This document shows, in pieces, positions 16,154 to 25,967 of a DNA stretch of 64,000 nucleotides. Below the pieces are notes generated by a model. The model was not told the DNA's origin, did no database searches, and saw nothing but the letters and a program-made list of their open reading frames with translations. The stretch is from Syntrophobacterales bacterium (lineage in GTDB: Bacteria; Desulfobacterota; Syntrophia; Syntrophales; UBA5619): NCBI GenBank assembly GCA_019429105.1, contig JAHYJE010000014.1, forward strand, positions 1-64,000, read 5' to 3'. A program made the translations under genes and the position numbers. Numbering within the stretch: the stretch's first letter is position 1; each line of letters begins with the position of its first letter.

Positions 16154-18832
16154 ATGGGAGATTTGCACAAAATCTTCAATCCGCGGTCAATTGCCGTAAT
16201 CGGCGCGACCGATGAGGCAGGCTCGTTCGGGCGGGCTATTCTGGAAAACGTTCTTGCTCCCTCCAACCGCGTCATTTATCCGGTCAACCCGCATCGCGAA
16301 ACGGTGCTCGATCAAACCTGCTGGCCGGATATTGGCTCTGTGCCCAAAGAGGTTGATCTGGCAATAGTCGCAACCCCGGCGCCAACCGTTCCGGACGTGG
16401 TGGATGCCTGCGGGCGGGCCGGCGTCGGTGGGCTGATCATCATTTCAGCCGGTTTTCGGGAAACGGGAGAGGCGGGGGCTTGCCTCGAGGAGGAGATAAT
16501 CCGCATCAACCAGACCTATAAAATGAGGATTGTGGGTCCCAATTGTCTGGGAATCATCAGGCCGGCGGAGAATCTCAATGCCACCTTCCTCAAGGGGAAT
16601 ACGGAAAGCGGCGGCATCGCGTTTATCTCGGATGCGGGGAGCTTCGGCAGAACCCTATTCGACTGGGGGCTCAGTTCTCATATAGGCTTCAGCGCGGTTG
16701 TTTCCCTTGGTTCGGCGATCGATGTAACATTCTGGGACGTTATCGATTTTCTCTTTGAAGATCAGCACACGAAGAGCATTATTCTCTACATGGAGGATAT
16801 TCGGGGCGATGTTAAGCGTTTTGTCAGCGCCGCGCGCTGCTTTGCCCGCGTCAAACCGATTATTCTGCTTAAACCTCCGGGCTTGAAGGAAGGAAACTGT
16901 CAGGGAGCGACCCACACCGGAATGATGGCCGGCCATGAAGATGTTCTGAACGCCCTCTTCCGCCGCATTGGCGTAGTAAGAGTACGCGAGGCGCACGATC
17001 TCTTTAACGCGGCAAGCATCCTTTCTTCCGGGAATCGTCCCCGGGGACCGCGTCTGGCAATCCTGACAAACGCCGTGGGCATCGGCTTTATCGCTGCCAG
17101 ACAGCTCCTTGCTGATGGCGGAAAACTGGCAGAACTGTCCGAAACAACAATCCAGACTCTCGATGGCGTTCTTCCGTCCTGGTGGAACAGGGGCAATCCC
17201 GTTCATCTGCTCCGCGACGCGGATGTTTCCCGCTATGTGGCGGCAGTGGAGGTTGTCATCAAGGATCCGGAGGTGGACGGGCTTTTGACGATATATACGC
17301 CTCAGGATTTTACCAACTCGGAAGAGCTGGCGGAGGCGCTGGTCCTGCTTTGCGCAAAAACGGACAAGCCGCTGCTTGCGGCCTGGATGGGTGGAAACGA
17401 TGTTCAGCGCGGGCGCGAGCTGATGCGAGAAAAGGGGATTCCCTCATACGAGTCGGCGGAGGCCGCCGTTCGCGCTTATATCTATATGAATCAGTACGAG
17501 CGTAATCTGCAGATCCTGCATGAAACGCCGGCGGAACTCCCCCTCGATGAGACGCCGCCGAAAAATCATCTCAAGGCGATTATCAGGCGCTCCGGGCGGG
17601 GAGATTCGTTGATTCTGGCGGAGGATGAATCGCAAAAGTTTCTCCGCAACTACGGTATTCCTGTGATTGCCACACGAACAGCGGGAACCATCGATGCGGC
17701 CATCGACGCAGCCCGGGAAATAGGATATCCGGTGGTGCTCAAAGTTGCCTCGCCCGATATTGTCTTCAGACAGGATGTCGGGGGGGTGGTAACGGCGATC
17801 GACAGCGAAACAACACTCCGCAGCGCCTTTCAGCGAATCATGGACGGGGTAAGCCATTTTGCCCCCGAGGCGCTGGTGCGCGGGGTGGTCGTTCAGAAAA
17901 TGCTGGAACATATAGATTACGAACTTATTATCGGGGCAAGAAAGGACGGTCATTTTGGCGCCGTCATCCTCTTCGGACACGGCGGCACCGGGGTCGAGAT
18001 GTTGCGGGATTTTTCCGTCGGCCTGCCGCCCTTGAACCAGATGCTCGCCCGGTTGCTGATGGAGGAGACGGGCGTTTACCGCATGCTTCAGGGCTTCCGG
18101 GGAAAGCAGCCAGCCGATTTACGCCAGATCGAGCAGATACTGGTCGGTTTTTCCCGAATGATCGTCGATTTTCCCGAAATACTGGAAATGGATATAAACC
18201 CGCTGGCCGTATGCCAGGGAAAGGCCGTCGTGCTGGACGCCCGGATCCTGGTGGATCGGGAGGCGTTGGCGGCAAAAGCTCCGCCCTATAGCCACCTGGT
18301 CATTGCCCCTTATCCGACAAGACATGTAACCCCCTGGCGGCTGAAGGACGGCACGGAGTTGATCCTCCGCCCCATCCGCCCTGAGGATGAGCCTCTTGAA
18401 TTCGAGATGCTTTCTACCTGCTCGCAGGAAACCATCCGTTCCCGCTATTATCAGAACATCAAAAACATCAGCCATGCGATGCTGGTCCGTTCCTGTCATA
18501 TAGACTACGGTCGGGACATGACGATCGTCGCTGAGCTGCGCGCCGACAAAAAAAGGCGGCTTGTCGGCATCGGCAGCCTGACCGTTGATGTCAATGGCGG
18601 CAATGCGGGAGAATTTGCGATTATTGTGCACGACGATTTTCAGAAGCGGGGGCTTGCCTCCAAGCTCCTCGATGTGCTCATCGGCATCGCCGAGGAGAAG
18701 GGGCTGAAGGAATTCTATGGATTTCTGGAGCCGACGAATGGCCGGATGACTTATCTGTGCGAAAAGCTCGGAATGACCCGCAGCCGTTCTGCCGACGAAC
18801 TGGTCCGGGTCTCTCTGCCCTTGGACGGGTAA
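16154..18832 (+). CDS. ADP-forming acyl-CoA synthetase with C-terminal GNAT domain
   Basis: An 892-residue multidomain protein. Residues about 5-130 are a CoA-binding Rossmann domain (RSIAVIGATDEAGSFG). Residues 150-450 are the succinyl-CoA-ligase-like domains, with the candidate phospho-His254 in THTGMMAGH. Residues 480-700 are an ATP-grasp domain (VVLKVASPDIVFRQDVGGV). Residues about 725-890 are a GNAT acetyltransferase (RPIRPEDE...FAIIVHDDFQKRGLASKLL). Such enzymes interconvert acyl-CoA and ATP in fermentative or syntrophic metabolism, or act as Pat-type lysine acetyltransferases when the ligase part is dead. Here both halves look intact. Confidence 0.9.
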   Translation: MGDLHKIFNPRSIAVIGATDEAGSFGRAILENVLAPSNRVIYPVNPHRETVLDQTCWPDIGSVPKEVDLAIVATPAPTVPDVVDACGRAGVGGLIIISAGFRETGEAGACLEEEIIRINQTYKMRIVGPNCLGIIRPAENLNATFLKGNTESGGIAFISDAGSFGRTLFDWGLSSHIGFSAVVSLGSAIDVTFWDVIDFLFEDQHTKSIILYMEDIRGDVKRFVSAARCFARVKPIILLKPPGLKEGNCQGATHTGMMAGHEDVLNALFRRIGVVRVREAHDLFNAASILSSGNRPRGPRLAILTNAVGIGFIAARQLLADGGKLAELSETTIQTLDGVLPSWWNRGNPVHLLRDADVSRYVAAVEVVIKDPEVDGLLTIYTPQDFTNSEELAEALVLLCAKTDKPLLAAWMGGNDVQRGRELMREKGIPSYESAEAAVRAYIYMNQYERNLQILHETPAELPLDETPPKNHLKAIIRRSGRGDSLILAEDESQKFLRNYGIPVIATRTAGTIDAAIDAAREIGYPVVLKVASPDIVFRQDVGGVVTAIDSETTLRSAFQRIMDGVSHFAPEALVRGVVVQKMLEHIDYELIIGARKDGHFGAVILFGHGGTGVEMLRDFSVGLPPLNQMLARLLMEETGVYRMLQGFRGKQPADLRQIEQILVGFSRMIVDFPEILEMDINPLAVCQGKAVVLDARILVDREALAAKAPPYSHLVIAPYPTRHVTPWRLKDGTELILRPIRPEDEPLEFEMLSTCSQETIRSRYYQNIKNISHAMLVRSCHIDYGRDMTIVAELRADKKRRLVGIGSLTVDVNGGNAGEFAIIVHDDFQKRGLASKLLDVLIGIAEEKGLKEFYGFLEPTNGRMTYLCEKLGMTRSRSADELVRVSLPLDG

Positions 18833-18850
18833 GGGCCGCCTCCGGCCGAT

Positions 18851-19708
18851 CTATATCGAAAGCAGTTCTGCCATGTTGTCATAAAAGACAGCGGCTTTCT
18901 GCCTGGCGCTAAACCCCGCCGCGCTGGTCAATTCATTTATCCGGGCGATCTCGGCCTCGTGCTCAAACCACGGCCAGTCCGTGCCAAAAACGATATGTCC
19001 GGGGCCGAAGCGTTTGAGCAGGGCGACAAACTGCTCCTGTGTCAGGGTGTGGGCCGCATTGGACGTATCGAGCAGCAGATTGTCAGAAGGGGGCAGCTCC
19101 GTCCACAACTGCTCGAAAGGGGCGCTCAAGCCGCCCATGTGAGCGCCGATGAAGACCGTGTGCGGATAACGCCGGGCCAGTTCCGCGATCTGAGAGGGTC
19201 TTGTCGTACAGGTCTGATCCGTGCCAAAGTAGCTATGGGCGTGATAAAATGTGTCCAGCACGACGAACAGGGACTTTGCGCCGCTGCGGTTATGGAGGTC
19301 GATCAGGTCGAACAGGGCCAAAGCCGGCGGGCCGTCCAGCACAAAACCCTGGGAAAAAGAGCACAGTTTGATTCCCCGGATTCCCTCTTGGCAGAGGCGG
19401 TCAATTTCCTTCTGATTATGGGGATGAGCGGGGTGCAGGGTGCCTGCTGTGTGCAAAAAATCCGTCTTCCCTGCCTTTTCGATGAAAATCGTGTTGATCC
19501 GTTCCACATCCGCGGCCGCAGCCGTGGGCAGAATCAGCCCGGCGGCAACGCCGGAGGATTTCATGGAAGCGGCCAGCGTCGCGATATCCAGGCGGGCATG
19601 CGCGCCTGCGGCCTGCAGATTCAACAGGCCGACCAAATCCTGGCGGTGCGAGACATTGTCAATTATTTTTGCATTGAAAAGGTGAAGGTGGCTGTCAAAA
19701 ACCATCAT
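18851..19708 (-). CDS. Amidohydrolase-2 family metal-dependent hydrolase
   Basis: A 285-residue TIM-barrel protein of the amidohydrolase-related family. Metal-site motifs are DSHLHLF near the N-terminus, FIGAHMGG around residue 190 and FGTDWPWFE near residue 245. Relatives decarboxylate or hydrolyse aromatic and lactone-type carboxylates; the substrate here is unknown. It is convergent with the acyl-CoA synthetase gene, 18 bp apart. The start could be either of two adjacent ATG codons (MM). Confidence 0.85.
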   Translation of the reverse strand: MMVFDSHLHLFNAKIIDNVSHRQDLVGLLNLQAAGAHARLDIATLAASMKSSGVAAGLILPTAAAADVERINTIFIEKAGKTDFLHTAGTLHPAHPHNQKEIDRLCQEGIRGIKLCSFSQGFVLDGPPALALFDLIDLHNRSGAKSLFVVLDTFYHAHSYFGTDQTCTTRPSQIAELARRYPHTVFIGAHMGGLSAPFEQLWTELPPSDNLLLDTSNAAHTLTQEQFVALLKRFGPGHIVFGTDWPWFEHEAEIARINELTSAAGFSARQKAAVFYDNMAELLSI

Positions 19709-19908
19709 GGGCTTCGCTCTCCCCGATTTGTAATATTATGCTTTGCTGCAACATTGCCTGACGTCCCCTGAAAAATGGGGAAAGCAGTCAGGCGCCGTAA
19801 TTTTGTTTGACAAAACAAAGTATTTCAGGCGAGGGAGTATAGGCAGGACGGACTTGCCTGTCAACGAGATATTGCAGGCGCTATTGACCACAAGATATTA
19901 CTGGAAAC

Positions 19909-21723
19909 ATGAAAAACAGGATCCTTCAAACCCTGAACAAATATTGGGGGTATCAAAGTTTTCGCCTCTTCCAGGAAGAGGTGATTCTCTCAATCCTGGA
20001 AAACCGGGATACCGTGACGATCCTGCCCACCGGCGGCGGTAAATCGGTCTGTTTTCAATTGCCCGCGCTGATTGCCGAAGGAATGGCCGTGGTCATCTCC
20101 CCCCTCATTTCGCTGATGAAGGATCAGGTCGATTATCTGAAGGAACTGAAAATCCCCGCGGAATGCCTGAACTCCTCCCTGACCGGGGCGCAGCAGGCTG
20201 CTGTGCTCGGGAAAATTAGCGCCGGCCGCGTGCGGCTCCTCTACCTTTCCCCGGAGAGACTGCTGATGGAACATACCATTGCTCTTTTCAAAGGAGTGAA
20301 AATCTCCTTCTTTGTCATTGACGAGGCGCACTGCATCAGCCACTGGGGACACGATTTTCGCGAAGACTACCGGCATCTGAAGATGATAAAAAGGGAATTC
20401 CCCGCAACCGGGGTTCATGCCTTTACCGCGACGGCGACCGCGGAGGTCAAAAGGGATATCGTCGCGCAGTTAAAGCTGCAAGACCCGGCAATCTATATGG
20501 GAAGCGTGGATCGCCCCAATCTGACCTATCGCGTTTTCCCCCGCTCCGGAAACCTGCTGGGACAAATTACGGAGGCGATCCGAAAGCATCCGGGAGAACC
20601 GGGGATCATCTACTGCCTGAAGCGAACCGATGTGGATGAAATTTCCGGAAAACTCAATGAACATGGATATATAAACTGCCCCTATCACGCGGGTTTGTCG
20701 GATAAGGAGCGCAGGAAGAATCAGGAAGAATTTTCGTCGGAGCGGATCAATATTATCGTGGCGACAATCGCCTTCGGCATGGGGGTGGATCGCTCCAACA
20801 TCCGCTATGTAATTCATGCGGCGATGCCGAAATCGATCGAACATTATCAACAGGAGACTGGCCGCGCCGGCCGCGACGGCCTGCCCGCCGACTGCACCCT
20901 GTTCTATGCGGGAAGCGATTACCGGATTTGGGAGTACATGCTCCGCGACTCGCCGGAGAAGGAGGTAATGCTCGCAAAATTGGGGGCGATGTATGGATTT
21001 TGCGTACGTCCTGAATGCCGGCACCGCTATCTCTCCCGTTACTTTGCTCAGGAATATCTGCAAGCGAACTGCGGCGCCTGTGATTACTGCCTCGAGGAGG
21101 TGGAGGCAGTCGAGGAGCCGCTGATCGTCGGCCAGAAAGTTCTCTCGTGCGTTGCCCGGGTCAAGGAGCGGTTCGGTGCGGCCCATATCGTCGAAATTCT
21201 CAAAGGAAACATAACCCCGGCAATAGAAAAATGGGAGCACGACAAGCTTTCCACCTTTGCCTTGCTGCAGGGGGAAACGAAGAATTATATCCGCTACATG
21301 CTGGAGCAACTGATCGGCCAGGGGTTTCTGCGCCGCGAGGGCGAATTCATGACGATCGCGATCACCGAGGCGGGCTGGGAACTGCTGCGGGGAAAGGCGA
21401 TGCCGCTGCTGGCGAAGCCGCTCGTTGCCGGGAAGAAGAAGGAAATCGAAGCGAAACGAAAATCACGACGTGCGGAACAATGGGAAAATGTTGATGAAAA
21501 ACTGTTCGAGCTATTGCGAACCCTTCGTGCGGAACTGGCAAGGAGCAAGGGGATTCCCGCTTATATGATTTTCAGCGACAAGAGCCTCAAGGAGATGGCG
21601 CAGCGCAAGCCCAAAACCCTGGCGCAGTTCTCCACGATTTCCGGTGTCGGCGCCGCGAAACAGGAACAGTACGGCGCCGTTTTCCTTGATATTATCAATC
21701 AATACGCGTCATCAGGAAGCTGA
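19909..21723 (+). CDS. recQ: RecQ-family ATP-dependent DNA helicase
   Basis: A 3'-5' DNA helicase of 604 residues. Walker A is PTGGGKS (40-46) and Walker B is DEAH (138-141). HAFTATAT is motif III and QETGRAGRDG motif VI. The RecQ zinc-binding cysteines lie at CVRPEC...CGACDYC, with a winged helix following. An HRDC domain (about 525-600, LRAELARSKGIPAYMIFSD) closes the protein. The domain set is complete for a repair helicase. Confidence 0.95.
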   Translation: MKNRILQTLNKYWGYQSFRLFQEEVILSILENRDTVTILPTGGGKSVCFQLPALIAEGMAVVISPLISLMKDQVDYLKELKIPAECLNSSLTGAQQAAVLGKISAGRVRLLYLSPERLLMEHTIALFKGVKISFFVIDEAHCISHWGHDFREDYRHLKMIKREFPATGVHAFTATATAEVKRDIVAQLKLQDPAIYMGSVDRPNLTYRVFPRSGNLLGQITEAIRKHPGEPGIIYCLKRTDVDEISGKLNEHGYINCPYHAGLSDKERRKNQEEFSSERINIIVATIAFGMGVDRSNIRYVIHAAMPKSIEHYQQETGRAGRDGLPADCTLFYAGSDYRIWEYMLRDSPEKEVMLAKLGAMYGFCVRPECRHRYLSRYFAQEYLQANCGACDYCLEEVEAVEEPLIVGQKVLSCVARVKERFGAAHIVEILKGNITPAIEKWEHDKLSTFALLQGETKNYIRYMLEQLIGQGFLRREGEFMTIAITEAGWELLRGKAMPLLAKPLVAGKKKEIEAKRKSRRAEQWENVDEKLFELLRTLRAELARSKGIPAYMIFSDKSLKEMAQRKPKTLAQFSTISGVGAAKQEQYGAVFLDIINQYASSGS

Positions 21724-21936
21724 TAGCAGAGCCGGCTCTTCACCAAATTGTGATGAGGATCGGGAGCCGCCCGGGCGTGCGGACAGAAGATTGTGACCAG
21801 TCGAAGCCTGCCATTTTGACGCCCGCTTCCGTCAACGTTGACGGGCCTCTAAAATCAGCACTCGCCCGTTATGTTCAAAATAGCCCTTGAGCTTTTCCGT
21901 TTCGGCGCTGACGCAAAAATCGTGGCTGAATATCAT

Positions 21937-22602
21937 CTATCCCCATCCATGCCGTCCCAGAATGCAGGCGATCAAAACAAACAGGCCGCCGGCCAATGCC
22001 AGCCCATCCCGAATACCCATCCGGTACTCTTTGAGAAAGGTCCGCCCCGAGCGGCCAAATCCTCTCGCCTCCATCGCTTCGGCCAACGCCTCGGCCATCT
22101 GAAACGCCTGAATCAGGATCGGTCCCAAAAACGCCGGGTAATGCCGCAGTGCCGACCATCCCGGTTCCAGCGGGATTCCCCTGGCCCGCTGGGCGTCCAT
22201 GACGTTTCTTATCCTTCTTTTCATGATCGGCACGAACTGCAAGGAGGTGCTCAGAACAAAGGCGACGACATACGGCATTCCGGCTTCAACCAGCGAGTTT
22301 CCCAAATCGTCGGGGAGCGTGATGCTGAAGAAGACAAAAAAAACCGTAGCGAGCGTCAGCAGTTTCAGCGCCGCCTGCGCTGCAATCCGCGCATCCGCCG
22401 TCCACCAGACGACCGCGCCGAAGAACAGCGACATGGGCAGCGCCATCCGCAGCCAAGGCAGGTATAATCTTGTTTTACCGATGACAATGACGAAGAACAA
22501 CAGAATTCCCCCTGCGGCGAGCGACCAGAGCAGACTGGTTGACGCCACGGTGAGGGCGGCATACCCCATGGCCAATAACAGCTTGGTGCGCGGATCAAGC
22601 AT
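21937..22602 (-). CDS. ecfT: ECF transporter transmembrane component EcfT
   Basis: The energy-coupling factor T subunit. It has several membrane helices, the DPRTKLLL opening, and two coupling motifs with the ARG signature: DAQRARGIP and AMEARGFG. ATG 22602 has GGAGGAG upstream; a longer frame to 22635 is less likely. It overlaps the ATPase gene by 8 bp. With the fused ATPase and ThiW it forms a complete three-part importer under TPP riboswitch control. Confidence 0.9.
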   Translation of the reverse strand: MLDPRTKLLLAMGYAALTVASTSLLWSLAAGGILLFFVIVIGKTRLYLPWLRMALPMSLFFGAVVWWTADARIAAQAALKLLTLATVFFVFFSITLPDDLGNSLVEAGMPYVVAFVLSTSLQFVPIMKRRIRNVMDAQRARGIPLEPGWSALRHYPAFLGPILIQAFQMAEALAEAMEARGFGRSGRTFLKEYRMGIRDGLALAGGLFVLIACILGRHGWG

Positions 22603-24259
22603 GATTCTCTCCTCCAGACTGAGCTGTTTGCGCAAGGCTGCGGTTATCTGCCGAAAACAGTCGAAAAGAGTCGGTCGGTTCGAGATGGGCGCGCTCCATG
22701 ACGGCCTTGTCTGCCATCACCTTCCAGGGGGCGTCGTCGGCAACTACCTGCCCATGGGCCAGCAGGAGCCAGCGGTGGGCGTGCTGTTCGGCAAAGGCGA
22801 GGTCATGCGTGACCAGCAGGATGGCCTGTCCCTGCGCACGCAATTCGGCCAACAGGGTCCCCAGGATACTCCGAAAATACCAGTCCTGGCCGGCGGTCGG
22901 TTCGTCCAGCGCCAGGATCGCCGGGCGGTGGGCCAATGCCGCGGCAAACGCCACCCGCTTTTTTTCGCCGTCGCTTAACCGATACGGGGCGCGCTTCAGC
23001 AACGACTCAAGGCGGAACAACCTGATAAGCTTCCGGAGCCAAGCCTCATCATAGAGCCCCAAAGCCCTGGGGCCCACGAGCAGTTCATCCCATACCGTCA
23101 GCTTGAAAAACTGGCTGTTGGGATTTTGAAAAGCGATGCCCACCTGTCGGGCCAGTTGGGAGACTTTGACCTGGCCGGTCTCTTGCCCCAGCAAGCGGAC
23201 ACGCCCCCGGGTTGGGCGATACAGGCCATTGAGATGTTTGAGCAATACGGTTTTTCCGGCGCCGTTGGCCCCTACAATCGCCAAAGATTCTCCTCTGCGC
23301 AGCGTGAAACTGACGTCGCGCAGAATGGATGCGCCGTTTAAGTCAAAGGAAACGCGCTCGACTTCCAGTACAAGTTCCGCCGCAGTTGACGGGAGGGTCG
23401 GCGAAACGATCTTCAAGTCGGCAGGCAGCGGGGAAGTCAACTCCAGCGATTGGAGCGCCTCAACACTGAGAGGCAACCGGGGCAGTCCCAATCGCCGGCC
23501 GACGCGGACCGGCAGCGGCGATTCCAGTCCGAAAGGCTCCAGGTTTTGGGCAAGCTGCCGCTCAGGCGCTCCGTCCAGCACGATACGTCCCCGGTGAAGC
23601 ACCACCATTCGCCGAACGTCCGGCACGGTATAGGGCAGCCGATGCTCGCTGATCACCACCCCCACGCCCTTTCGTTGAATCGCTTGCAGCGCCGCCCGTA
23701 CCCGCCGAACGCTTACGGAATCAAGATTGGCATAGGGTTCATCCAGTACCAGCAGTTGGGGGGCGATCGCCAACACCGCGGCAATCGCCGACAATTGCTG
23801 CTCTCCACCCGACAATTCCTGGGGGTTGCGCTCCAGCAGGTCCGAAATATCAAGCATTTGCGCGGTTGCAAAAATCCGTTCCCGAATGTCGGCTCGGGGA
23901 AGTCCCAGGCTTTCCAGGCCAAAGGCGATTTCCCGAGCGACGCTGGAATTGAACAACTGGACTTCAGGGTTCTGAAATACCATTCCTACCCGCTCGAAAA
24001 GATCCGTGACGGATTGCCCGGAGGTGGGTTTACCGGCGATGCGTACCTCCCCATACAGACGTCCGCCGTAAAAGTGGGGGATCAGGCCGTTAAAAGTGCG
24101 GCAAAGCGTCGATTTTCCGGAGCCGCTGGCGCCGCAAACGAGCAGATACTCCCCAGGCGCAATGCGCAAGTCCACGCCGTCCAGGGCAAGGTTCGCATCC
24201 TCTTGCCGATAGGCGTACCCAAGTCGGTCGGTTTCCACCACCCATAAAGGCGACGTCAT
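22595..24259 (-). CDS. Fused double ABC ATPase of an ECF importer (EcfA1A2)
   Basis: A 554-residue fusion of two ABC ATPase domains. The first has Walker A GASGSGKS (43-50), signature LSGGEQQ and Walker B VLDEPYANLD. The second has GANGAGKT, LSDGEKKR and ALDEPTAGQD. Both sites look competent. ECF importers usually use two separate ATPases, but fusions are known. It powers uptake by the ThiW S-component and EcfT encoded on either side. Confidence 0.92.
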   Translation of the reverse strand: MTSPLWVVETDRLGYAYRQEDANLALDGVDLRIAPGEYLLVCGASGSGKSTLCRTFNGLIPHFYGGRLYGEVRIAGKPTSGQSVTDLFERVGMVFQNPEVQLFNSSVAREIAFGLESLGLPRADIRERIFATAQMLDISDLLERNPQELSGGEQQLSAIAAVLAIAPQLLVLDEPYANLDSVSVRRVRAALQAIQRKGVGVVISEHRLPYTVPDVRRMVVLHRGRIVLDGAPERQLAQNLEPFGLESPLPVRVGRRLGLPRLPLSVEALQSLELTSPLPADLKIVSPTLPSTAAELVLEVERVSFDLNGASILRDVSFTLRRGESLAIVGANGAGKTVLLKHLNGLYRPTRGRVRLLGQETGQVKVSQLARQVGIAFQNPNSQFFKLTVWDELLVGPRALGLYDEAWLRKLIRLFRLESLLKRAPYRLSDGEKKRVAFAAALAHRPAILALDEPTAGQDWYFRSILGTLLAELRAQGQAILLVTHDLAFAEQHAHRWLLLAHGQVVADDAPWKVMADKAVMERAHLEPTDSFRLFSADNRSLAQTAQSGGENHA

Positions 24260-24262
24260 CGG

Positions 24263-24793
24263 TTAAATCTTGAGATGGACGATGTCGGCCCGTTCCAGCA
24301 GCTTTATGGCCAGCACCCCCAAAACGGCGCCCGCAAGTGTGCTTGCCAAAAATGAGGGGATCAAGGCCAACAGGGGAATGACTTTCCCCATCAACACGGG
24401 AGCCACAAGCAGCGCGCAGACCAGAGGCGCGATTAATCCGGTGCCGACGATTTCGCCGACGGCGCCTGCGTAAATGTTGCGGGTATAACGATAGAAGAGA
24501 CCCGCCAGAAGGGCGCCGATCATGCCGCCGGGAAAGGCCAGCAAGGTTCCCAGCCCCATCGCGTTGCGCAGCGCGGCGATGATAGTCGCGATCGCCACTG
24601 CCCACCAAGGTCCCAGCAACAACGCTGCAACCACATTGACAAAGTGCTGGGTCGGATTGACCTTGGCGATGCCTACAGGGAATGACGTATAGGGCGCCAG
24701 CGCTACCCCAAGGGCCACCAACACCACAGCATAGGCCGCTTTACGGGTGTATGTTCCATTCAAAGAATTCAAATTTTTGACCTCCTCACTCAT
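24263..24793 (-). CDS. thiW: ECF S-component ThiW (thiamine precursor uptake)
   Basis: A 176-residue membrane protein matching ThiW. It has AVVLVALGVALAPYTSFPVG, then the diagnostic KVNPTQHFVNVVAALLLGPWWA, RNAMGLGTLLAFPGGMIGALLAG and five or six helices. ThiW proteins bind a thiamine precursor, thought to be the thiazole or a pyrimidine. GGAGGCGATTAA precedes the ATG. Its position directly after thiC and before the ECF ATPase supports a salvage role. Confidence 0.9.
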   Translation of the reverse strand: MSEEVKNLNSLNGTYTRKAAYAVVLVALGVALAPYTSFPVGIAKVNPTQHFVNVVAALLLGPWWAVAIATIIAALRNAMGLGTLLAFPGGMIGALLAGLFYRYTRNIYAGAVGEIVGTGLIAPLVCALLVAPVLMGKVIPLLALIPSFLASTLAGAVLGVLAIKLLERADIVHLKI

Positions 24794-24826
24794 TTAATCG
24801 CCTCCGCTTCCTCCGCGAATGGATAT

Positions 24827-25632
24827 TCATGCGGCGTTGCCGTCTATGAAGCGGCTGTACGTTTTAATTGCACACAGCTCGCCGCACATGGTGCAGACAT
24901 CCCGGTCCTTGTCTTCGGTCATGCAGCGGACCCGTCTTGCCTTCACCGGATCGATGGAAAGCTGGAACATCGTTTCCCAGTCGAAGCCTCTCCTGGCCCG
25001 GGACATGCTTTCGTTTCTCTGCCACGCCCCGGCGACCCCCTTCTCCAAATCCCCGATGTGCGCTGCGATGCGCGACGCGATCACCCCTTCGCGCACGTCC
25101 TGGACGGTGGGCAGTCCCAGATGCTCGGCCGGGTTGTGATGCCGCAGTGGAGGGTCATAAAATCTACGCCCATTTGCGCCTCGTGTTCGATATCCGCAAA
25201 GAGGGCATCCTCGGTTAGATCCCCGCAGGTTTGACCGCCGGCGAACAGGCGGCTGATGGAGCGATAGATGGGCACCGTTCCGATCATTATGGAGGAGTGT
25301 TCTATCATCCCTCTAAGGATCGCATCGATATCGCCTCCGGTCGAGAGATCCATCACGGCGTCCGCCCCGGCCTCAATGGCCGTGCGCAATTTTTCGATCT
25401 CCTCCGGGAGATTGGCATGGCTTGCCGAGGTTCCGATGTTGGCGTTGATTTTGGTCGAGAGCCCCCGGCCGATTGCCCTCGCCTTGAAGGCACGCAAACG
25501 GTTTTTCGGGATCACGACGGAACCGGCCGCCACCCTCCCGCAGAGCTCCTCCGGCGCCACCCCATCGTGTTTCGCCGCCTGTTCCATTTCCTTTGTGATT
25601 TTACCCTCTTTGGCCGCATCGAGCTGCGTCAT
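24827..25632 (-). pseudogene. thiC: thiC with internal deletion and frameshift
   Basis: ThiC is the radical SAM enzyme that makes hydroxymethylpyrimidine phosphate. The N-terminal part is clear (KINANIGTSA, DLSTGGDID, GVDFMTLHCGIT). At about 25133 it jumps to what should be residue 330 or so (PAEHLGLPTVQDVREGVIASRIAAH) in another frame. The C-terminal iron-sulfur motif CTMCGELC is intact. About 160 central residues of a roughly 430-residue protein are missing, so it should be inactive. The start ATG 25632 has GGAGGGG upstream. Confidence 0.88.
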
Positions 25633-25654
25633 TTCATTCCCCTCCGTTCAAAAC

Positions 25655-25693
25655 GCAAAAAGGCCGCCTCGCGGGGGGAAGCGGCCTTTTTGC
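25655..25693 (-). terminator. Riboswitch expression-platform terminator
   Basis: The inverted repeat GCAAAAAGGCCGC / GCGGCCTTTTTGC gives, on the minus strand, a strong GC stem followed by TTTTTGCGTTTT. It sits between the TPP aptamer and the thiC start and is the likely ligand-dependent attenuator. Confidence 0.85.
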
Positions 25694-25714
25694 ATGTTGC
25701 GCAATCGGCTCATT

Positions 25715-25798
25715 TCCCTACGCAGGCATTACCCTGATCAGGTCGGTAAAGGGTCGCCAAAAATTCGGCATCTCAGTCCCCTAAAGGACACCCCTAAC
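25715..25798 (-). ncRNA. TPP riboswitch (THI element)
   Basis: On the minus strand the conserved TPP aptamer blocks appear in order: GGGGTGTCC, GGACTGAGAT, ACCCTTTACC, GACCTGATCAGGGTAATG and CCTGCGTAGGGAA. These match the THI box consensus. It controls the thiC-thiW-ecfAA-ecfT transcript, with a terminator immediately downstream. Confidence 0.95.
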
Positions 25799-25837
25799 GA
25801 GCGGTTTGATTATGCGGTACAGATTTTCGATTGTCAA

Positions 25838-25940
25838 GAATTTTGTATGAATTTTGTATGACAGAATTTTGTATGAAAGTGTCCGCAAAAATCCTTGACA
25901 TTCTCATCTCCGGCGTTTATACTTTTAGACGTAAAAAGTA
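25838..25940 (+). promoter_or_regulatory. tetR upstream region: triple repeat and operator-like palindrome
   Basis: Three near-copies of AATTTTGTATGA occur at about 25840-25876. Closer to the gene, TACTTTT and AAAAGTA form an inverted repeat around AGACGT at about 25920-25940, a plausible TetR-family operator overlapping the promoter region. Confidence 0.4.
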
Positions 25941-25967
25941 CAATATTGTAATGCCGAGACATAAACC

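Noticed and set aside
21724-21936. Gene or terminator between recQ and ecfT
   Set aside because: Only a short AGAGCCGGCTCT palindrome without a T-run; nothing supportable.
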